A stretch of DNA of 22,160 nucleotides from Botryllus schlosseri (taxonomy: Eukaryota; Chordata; Ascidiacea; Stolidobranchia; Styelidae). Each line of letters begins with the position of its first letter. Position 1 is the first letter of the stretch. The notes under the pieces were generated by a model. It searched no databases. It had not been told where the DNA came from and saw only the letters and a program-made list of their open reading frames with translations. Where the stretch lies: positions 1-22,160 of the forward strand of contig ATSW01016913.1 in the NCBI GenBank assembly GCA_000444245.1. Direction: 5' to 3'. Below, piece by piece: positions 12,101-21,100 of this stretch. Both the position numbers and the translations under genes were made by a program.

Positions 12101-15100
12101 ACTTGATGTCTCCTACTTATTGTCAGTTAATGTTGAAGTTTTGTGTTTTTGAGTTTCCGAAAATTTATCGATTCAATATCATTTTTATGCAAGCTATCGT
12201 TATTTTATAACCGATCGCCTTTCGAAAAGCTACTTTTTCACGCTCTTTTGCAAACGCAGGGAATTCAAATCACGGCCGCCACGCCTTCGCTGAACGCGGT
12301 GAGATTAAAAACAGGCGAGACCATGTTTGAGCTGTCGAATCGAGTGATGCAGAACGCGGGGCGCAAGTCGAGAAGGAAAAAGAAAGGTTTGTGTCGATGT
12401 TAAATACGAGCCGTCTGGCGTGAGTCACCGGATTCTCTGCGATGTTTTAGGCATCGACGTACCAAAGTATTTGAAAATGTTCGGCAAGGCGCAAGTTGAT
12501 CTGACGCTGTCCCTGGGAAGTCTCGTTCACGACCCGGTCTACCCTGAAGCCGAAGCCGAATTTCGGGAATTGGCTTACTTTACCACGCGAATTGGATTGC
12601 AAAACACAAGGGAAGGGAAGGATGACCCTGCAGCGAAAGGTCAGCTCAATAATTCTAGACGTAGAAGTTGACAACATCCTTGCAGTGTGTGTGCAGATAT
12701 TAGAGTTTCGCGACAGCCATCAAGGTGTAAAGTCAGTCACTGGGCACTAGCCCGTGTAGCAAAAAAGTTGAGAAACCGTGGTGTAAAACATAATATTATT
12801 TGAATAAAAGGAACCAGGAAATCTTTGTCCAAGATCATTCGAAAGTGCTGCATGTTCTAATCGGATTTTGCAAAATTCATATCATGTTGGCTCACATTAC
12901 TCCCTAGCTAACCCATATTTGCGACTAGTCAATGGTCAATTGATCATACTGTCAACTCTTGACCAGACTCGCAAGTCAATCTCACTTTCAAGTTTTGACT
13001 CGAGTCAAGTCGAGTCATTTTCAACTCACCACCGAGTCAAGTCCGAGGCCAAGTCACCGAGCGGAGGTCCGAGTCATGGTATTATGACTCGAGTCCAAGT
13101 CATTGTGTTGACTGCTCAGGTTCCGGTTGAAGTCTTGTTAAACCCACTTTTTATAACTCTGTTTGGTTATATCAAAAGGTTCGCATCCATAATATACTAA
13201 TTTTTCCTCACTTTTAGCAGTTTCTGGTCGCATTTTCAAGTACCAGTACCAATAGACGAAATCCCTATAGGGTGGTTACTTTACTATTCTTCGAAATTAC
13301 AATGAAATGTCGGTCTTGGTGGTCTGAGTCACGAGTCATATGACTTGGTTAGAGTCATGCGTAATGACTCGAGTCCAAGTCGAGTCACTACACAGATTGA
13401 CTCGAGTCGGGTCGAGTCGGGTCGAGTCATTTCCGTATTTTGAGAAAATTGTGACTCGGGTCATTAGAACCCTGCGCCAGACCCAATACTACTCGTAAAT
13501 ATTGTGATATATCATTGTAAATTGTGACATCCTAATCACTGTTTTCCTGCAGCGAGCTCTTCGACGACCAGCGGATACAATCCAACGATGCCCGGCCACA
13601 AAATACCGATGAAGACATCCATGCATAGTCTGGATGAACGTTTGAGAAATATTAAAAGTACGCTCGGTTTTTAGGCGTCATTCAATTGTACTTAATTAGG
13701 AATCTTTTCATGCTATCAGGACCCGACGAGAGCGAAAATAGCATCGTGCTTATTTCTCTGACGAGACCGCTTTTTTTCGTGCAACCCACCGCTTTTGACA
13801 AAGGTAAGCATTGTCTCTATTTCCGGTGCTGTCTGTGTACTCTCGGGTGAAAATCACTCGTGTTTCTACAGCTATCTTGGTGTATCTTTCGTATAAAAAT
13901 GCTTACGAAGATTGGAAGGAGCAGCGCAACGCCGTACTTCAAACTGCAAAGCAGGTAGATTGACAATCGGACGTCATGTGATCGAAATCGAATCGGCCAG
14001 CTTCATTGAACGCCTTGAAATACCCGACTGCATTGAAAAAACGACGACAATTCTCTCAAATGACCCAATGTCGGATGTTGAGCTGTATTTTGATGCAGAT
14101 TAAACTACCTCTAATCTTTCATTATGCTGCCAATATAACTAATGTGAAAAGTTTCTACTTAATTATAAGTAGAAGCAGGGATTTCCAAGCTATATCAAAG
14201 CTACCTTGAAAAGAAGAAAATGAAGATCTGAAAGTAGTTCCGAAAATTTGATTTCTTCAAGGGATCGTCCACTTTTTTGCTGCTGATGCAAAATGGCTGA
14301 TGACTGGGGCGATTTTTTTACACGTCAAAATAAGTCAAAATGTTGTCAAAATTGTAGCGTTAGGTCAAAAAATGTCAAAATTGTTTACAAAGTCAAAGTT
14401 CCTTAGCAACCGGCATTCCGTTTGTGTCGTAGATGTTTGTGTGTCACCAGCAGTACGCACAACTTCAGTGTTGCCAGCCAACAACTGCTGCTGTCGAACG
14501 TTCTTTCTCCTTTCTTGGCAAGCTTCTTAGTAAGGACAGACACTTTCTACCTGAGAATGTAGGAAAGTGTCTTTCGTTGTTGTGCTACAACAAATTTTTA
14601 TCATTTCTGCCATAATGCGTGATGTAACTACTGGAATTGTGCATAGGCCCAAATTTCGTTAAAATAAAGTTTTTTTCTTGTAAAAGTTTGTCAGTTTTTA
14701 AGTAAAAAAAGTTTTTCCAGGTTAAATTACTTAGTAAAGACAGACAGGTCCAACCAGGTTTTTTAGGTTAAAAAATGTTAAAATTTTGATTTTTCAGGTC
14801 CCCCGTTCTTATATTTCACTAATAAACTTGATGGTAACATGTCCAGCCCATACTACTTTTCACTTACCATTACTGTAACTTATCCCCTGTAGCGGGTCTC
14901 AGTATATCCATCACTGATCTGTATAGCAGTTTCGCTGAAATTTAACACCTGACGACGATCCACCCTGGTATGCTTCGATCAATGATGCACCTCATTGCCC
15001 AGGTTCGAAACGTGATTCAGTCTGCCCGAGCCAAGGCGGCCCCGTCGTTTTCGCAATCGCTGTCCCGGTCAGATCGAAAAAACTCGGTTTTCCTGCAGCT

Positions 15101-18100
15101 TTCCGTCAACGACCTCGGGATATGTCTGCCCGTGGCCCACAAAGTCAACACGCAACAGGTATTTTATACGTCATTTGTGTGTCGGTGTGCGGTGAACTTG
15201 CATTCAGCTCAATGTAGAGTGTCACTGTGAATTGTAGAAGACTCCTGGAATCGGAATTTATTCAATAAAATATTCCTGATGTCTGTAAATAGTTGCAACA
15301 CGAGTTTTATGTCCTATTGTCTTGTTAATGTCAAAACTTTGCACACACGATTCACCTGGTTGTGTTATCGCGATCGTTGCATTTCAGAATCTCTCGTTTT
15401 AGCATCTTTAAATTGACTTGCATACGGTATACCTGAAAATATTAGTTTTCCGTTTGAAATTAGCATCTCTCTCACTACATAACTCGCGATGAGAGAAGCA
15501 CGAAACGTTCTTATAGTTTTGAATATCTCTACAAGGGAAGTTGTTGTGTTGGATTTACTTTAAGCGGGGAGTCGAACTTGCGATATTTCCCAGTCTCATG
15601 CAATTCGGATGTTTCTGTCCGTCCCATTCCTAGCTCCATTACTTTGTAAATCGATTTTTCCCTGATTCCTCATTGCGCGATTCAGGCAAAAGACCAAGAC
15701 GAGCTTCGTTCGGCTTTGGTGTTGACAATCGACAACACGTTGATCAGCGCATCGTACACTCAGTCTCTAACAACCAAAGGACAGATGAGGGTAAGCCAGT
15801 TATTTACAGTGCTCCGACGCCTTCCGATGATGCTCCAAAATCAGTGTTGATTTTCAAGGCATGTCAAAACTACTTGAATACTTTGTAAAAGTAAACTACT
15901 TTTACTACTGGAGGTAAAACCACTGACCATCTCTGTCTATACTTTGGTGAAAGCACCAAGGATATTTCAGTGAAAAGTAGTCCTTTGTTACTGATGGCAT
16001 CTGGGCTTGACCAAGATATCTGTGCATCGCATTTTTCAACCAATTCGCGGCATTGTTTCAAACCTAGTTTTGCGGTATTAACGTGATTCTCATATAAAGC
16101 AAGTTCTTGAAGCCTATTCAGGAATGGAGCTGGAACGACTTTGAGAAATCCAATACTAGAGTTAGGACCAGGGAGCCCAATTCCATTGATTCGGTAAGCG
16201 CCGAGTCTAACAAGGTCACGTTTCTTGAAGGGTTTCTGCTTGAGATTCGCCGACGACTTCCAGACGTCGTTGGACGATTGGAAGTACAACGCGTGCGGCG
16301 AGAACACTTCATCGTCTGCAGATTATATCATGAATGCGTTGGTGGTTCCGGAAGGCACTTACCAGGCAAGTTTTTTACAGTCTTCTCCATTTTCTTCATC
16401 TATATTCCTCGTTGCATGCTCCGGTATGCCTTAAAACGGAAAATACTCAGCAGCGAATGCAGTTTTAAAAGCGATCTCAAGTGACACAATGTGACATCCA
16501 AGAATTGCAGTCATCATGTTAAACATGTTAAATACGTTATGTCATTGCTTATTTCAATAATTTATGAGAATTTGTGCGGTACTAATGTTAGCCATCGAAC
16601 CTTTCTTAATTCGATTTCATTGCCGTAACAAGGAAATGCGACACCATGGCATCACTATACTTGCATGTCGCAATCTTTTGCTGTACGTACTTGACTACAG
16701 CATATTCACGCTTCTAACAGGGCAAAACAACATCCGACATCATTTAAGTTCATTCACTTACTCGTAAGTGAATACTAACTGCATGGATTCCCCATTTTCG
16801 TTGCACTTTTAAAATAGTAGGCTTGCATCATATCATCCCATGTTACCCACAGATCAGCTCAGACACGCAGACGTTCAACACGCAAATAGGCGTTCCGTCC
16901 ATCGCAAAAACGTCGGTCAGCGTCGCTCTGCAAATGAAGGGCATGGACCTCCATTTCGACACGAAAATCGGATCGTACTTTTCCCAACTCACCGACACCC
17001 TGCTTGCGATCACCGGCGAAGACGGGCATTCTTACGACGAGGGACTTGACCTTAACATGTACGTCGATATTGTTTAGGCGGGGCATAGTATGGTATGGTA
17101 CGGATCGGTTACGCAAACATCTCAAATACTATTCTATTTCTGATGTGCGGAAATTTTTGCGCGTTTACAATTTAAAACGTCCTGATGCAGCTGTTGTATT
17201 CCCAATTTCTTTGTGTCATATTTGAACGATATAGGTCGCCTAATCATATTTTCATAACTTAGTTGTCTTTGAAAATATCTCGACCAGAGTGGGTTAGTCT
17301 GACTCGAGACTTGAGGTTTGAACAGAGACCCGTCGGTGAACGATTTTCCAACAAAAAACGTGTCGCACAAGACTACGAATATATTCAGGGAACGATATTT
17401 TCGTCAAGGAGCGATCACAATCTTCACGTTTGAGAGATACCAAACTCTTTTGGATGATGGTTGACTTGCAATATTTTCTTCGTGGTAGCAAAAATGATTC
17501 ATGTTTGAAACCTAGGGCGAATGTTTATGTGATGGTATTGATATGTAATATGACTCCAGAAGGCTGTGTTTTGCTACTTCGCTGCATATGTCTGTCTTTC
17601 GACGAACCTGACCTCGTTCACATAACACACGAGACCATGACACTTCCGTATTGTTGGAATCATTCCAACGGAATAACTGTCTCTAGTAACCAACGTAAAT
17701 TCTAATGGATATCAATTGTATATTAATGTGAATATAATCATTTCAGAACAAATATATTCATGCGAATACTAGAATAGCATAGCATAGTATAAAGGTGAGG
17801 TACTTCTTCACAGTCTTATTGGGTGCCTCTTCAGAATTCCTCATATCTAGAGATTGTGGTGGCAATTTGTCTACACTCATTATCCTTTAGTTGGATTAGA
17901 AAATGGCATAATGAATATATTCCGTTATAACTGGCATGCTGAATTCTGCACTTGGTGAATTATGCATCCAAAATTTAATAACTAATATTATTATGAAACC
18001 GTGGATCAATCTTGTCGCATGAAATTAGAAAATAATTGTGTCATTGAATATAAGCGTGAATTATGATATATGGCACTTGGTGAATTCGGCACTAGGGATT

Positions 18101-21100
18101 TGCTGTGTATGTTTTGCTGTTTTTGGGTTAGGGTAGGGGTAGGAATAGGGGCCGCCAAGTGCTTAATTCACTGCTAACCCTGCTAACAAACTTGCCCTAT
18201 CCTCCTAATTTCCCGACATAACAATCCGACACTTTGGCAGCCCGGAACCCGAAGAAGACAGGGCTGCGGCCCACGAAGACGAAATCGACGGCATTCCGAG
18301 CGCGGTGAAAAGGACGTTCTCTTATTCCAGCGCGTCTTCGTCAAGCGCCCAGCCGTTGCCCTTGTCGGCGCAGGTTGAGAAGAACCGGTGGATCGAACAC
18401 GAGATTAACGAACAGGTACGAGAATTAGCGTCCGTCCGATATCTATAGTATAATAGTTCACTTCTCGACGAAATGTCATAAAAGTCTAATTTTCCAAACT
18501 GCGTGACACGCATGGTTGGCATACCGTCCTTGTCCTTGCTTTTTATTTGTGTCCTTGGTTTGTCCTTATTTTTGGTATTGAGGATATTATTAGACCTGTT
18601 CAAAATTGATCACCCCCTTTTTAGTCATCAGCTTCTTGGCTGTCCTCAGTTTTTGATTTTACATGTCGATGGAAACCCTTGGCCTTGTCAGATTGGAAGT
18701 ACTAGTTTCTTACTTTTGCGGAATTTGATGGTAAACAGTGATAAACTTTTCTAGTTACTGCCACCAATTCAAAGTTCTTGTCGAAAGAATTTTAGGTTTT
18801 GGTAATGGAATAAAATATCAGTTTCATCAGCAAAATGAAATTTTGATGTTGCTCAGGCTATTTGGATAATTGGCTCTTACGTGTGTGCGCGATTAGGATT
18901 TTGTAAACATGCAGGCAAAAGTGGTGAAGGATTTACGGGAGCTCGGAGCAAAGCCGTCTACTGTAGCGGAGGAGGAGAAGAGATTGCACGATTTGGAAGC
19001 GGCTCTGTCTTCGAATTTTCGTAAAGTCGTGCGCAGTCGATTGAGACGGTCAAGCGTACGGGGAAATGCACAGGCGAGCATATTAACATTTGTTCACAGG
19101 TTGATTGATATTAATCGAGTGTTTACGGCCTTGATTCGGTCAGGACCTGAATTCAAAAGCGGTGTGCTGCCCAACCAGTTAATCGCGGTTTCTGTCATAT
19201 CGATGACACTTGTTGCGCAATTGTACTGCCTCACAATGATTATACCTGGGAAGTGATTTGTTACATTATCACGTTCCTGTCATCTTTATATAGTAAGAGC
19301 CCATGCCGGCCTGCACATAAGTTAGGCCCTAACCCCTTGAATCGATGAAGAATAAATGGAAATAGATCGTTTCAAGGGATTTTATCACTAGCAATGCTGT
19401 GTTGTTGTTGTTGTAATCTGGACCAATGCTTAGATTAGACAATGATTTTTTAATTCCTTTTTGTTCATGCAGAATCAAAAGAAAAAGCACACCCATCACA
19501 GAGCAAAATCAGCCACAGTCTTCCATGCAGGGTACGTCTATTTTACCTGCAATATTCCGTGTGTTCGGATTGTTTATTTGAAAGTTCATTTGTGTGATCG
19601 TAATTTGGGGAGAAGTTAGCCTGAATTCCATGACAGGAACGAGGTGTCGGCAAAATATTCACAATCCGAGTATTCGACGCTGCCTCGAAGCCTCGGCGAC
19701 GGGAGAATTACGGGCGACTTACGTGGTTCCCGTAGCGCCGAAGACTCCGTCGCACACCACGTTGCTGGCAGACCGCCGTTGGACACGCGTGGAGACTTGC
19801 TTGGTGACGCAAGAATTCATGACGAAAATTATGGGTCAGTTTCTAGTGGTTTTACAACAGTGCTACTAAACTTGAATTTTTCAACAAAATCAATGTGTTT
19901 TAAATATAAAATAGTTTGCTCTACCCTATTGCATTTATATGACTGAAATATTTTATTATGTCATTATTAGAGTTATAATACGCTGAAGACTTGTGTAATC
20001 AAACCTTTGCTAAAAATAGTTGACTCGTCCTGTTATACGGTGTCATAAGCAAATCAGTCTTGTAGCATTTTATGGAAGATGTGTTTATTATACCTTTATG
20101 GTCTGTTACTGAAAAAACGGCATCGGAACTGCTATTAAATTGCTGGGAAAAGGGACTAGATGCCAAGTTTATTTTCGGCAAAGGCCAACACCTTGAAAAC
20201 CCGTGTACTCTGCCAAAATGAAGCTCTTCCGTGAAAAGGAATTACAACTCAATCTTATACCAGCTGTCTGTATCTCTTGCTATCGCTGACCAGAGACTTT
20301 TGTTTTAGATTGCAAGAGACAACAAGCTACACCGAATCAGATGCATCCACTGGTGAAGGTAATTTAGTATGACCCAAGTATTTTTGAATGCGCTTAACTT
20401 AACACGATTACCGTGTGTCGTCACTGTCATCATATGTGGTAGTAGGACTATGCTAATTTGGCACAACAGTTGAATTCGTCAACTATCAACAGATGAAGTG
20501 GACGGGCCGATTTCCCCTCTGACGGACCAAGAAGAAGTTTCGAAGAAAGTTAAGAATCAGACGCAATTTCCATCGACAAAATCGGATACCAGCCTCGCGA
20601 ATCTGTCTCAGGTATTTGCCCTTTCAAATTGTGATTTCTGTGTTATATGAATCGTTTTGATCCGTCAAAATTAGTCGGAAAGCTGTATTCTCGTCGATAT
20701 ATTCATTCGTCATATTAAAAACTTTTTGTGTGACTGATTTGTAAACTTTGTGACATTGAAATTATTGATTCAGACGAAAATTGATAGAGAAGAGCACCAT
20801 GTAGTGATATGGATATTAAATTGTCAATATCGCACAAATGTAGTTTCCAAAGTCAAGTTACATGGAGATATGAATTTGAACTGCCGTCAATATCTAGTGA
20901 ATGTGGTTTTGAAGGTCAAGTTATGTTTGGTGCATCGGAATTGCAGGTATGATTTCTATTTTAGAACTGAAGTTTGTTTGTAACTACATGATCTCGAAAG
21001 TATGTCGATTTCGTCTCCATTTCTGTATAAACTCAGGGCGAAAGTAAACAGCATGAAAACATTGTCAGAAGCTGCGTTTATTTGCGTTTGCAGAACTGCC

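Larger units (their letters stand above)
13955..15002 (+). other. Intron 24 with transposase relic
   Basis: 1,048 bp, GT-AG. It holds a hAT transposase fragment (14433-14615) within TE-like sequence from about 14260 to 14805. The remainder shows nothing clear. Confidence 0.7.

Noticed and set aside
8731-12783. Pairing the hAT-like ends at 8731 and 12783 as one large transposon
   Set aside because: They lie in different introns with conserved host exons between them; they are separate remnants.
13955-14103. Continuation of coding past exon 24 to 14103
   Set aside because: The open frame there differs from exon 24's, while the donor CAG|GTAGAT gives the phase needed for conserved exon 25.
15870-16307. 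145-codon open frame on the - strand
   Set aside because: It overlaps exon 27, whose + strand translation is strongly conserved. The reverse frame has no recognisable motif and is a mirror of coding bias.
16840-17049. Second + frame across exon 28, Arg/His-rich
   Set aside because: It is a shadow of the conserved exon frame, typical of GC-rich coding sequence.
18118-18150. TTAGGGTAGGGGTAGG as interstitial telomere repeat
   Set aside because: Only one TTAGGG-like unit is followed by irregular G-rich sequence; too short and imperfect.
19594-19869. Alternative + frame open across exon 32
   Set aside because: It would need different donors upstream and gives scattered Cys and Trp with poor codon use; the chosen frame fits all junctions.
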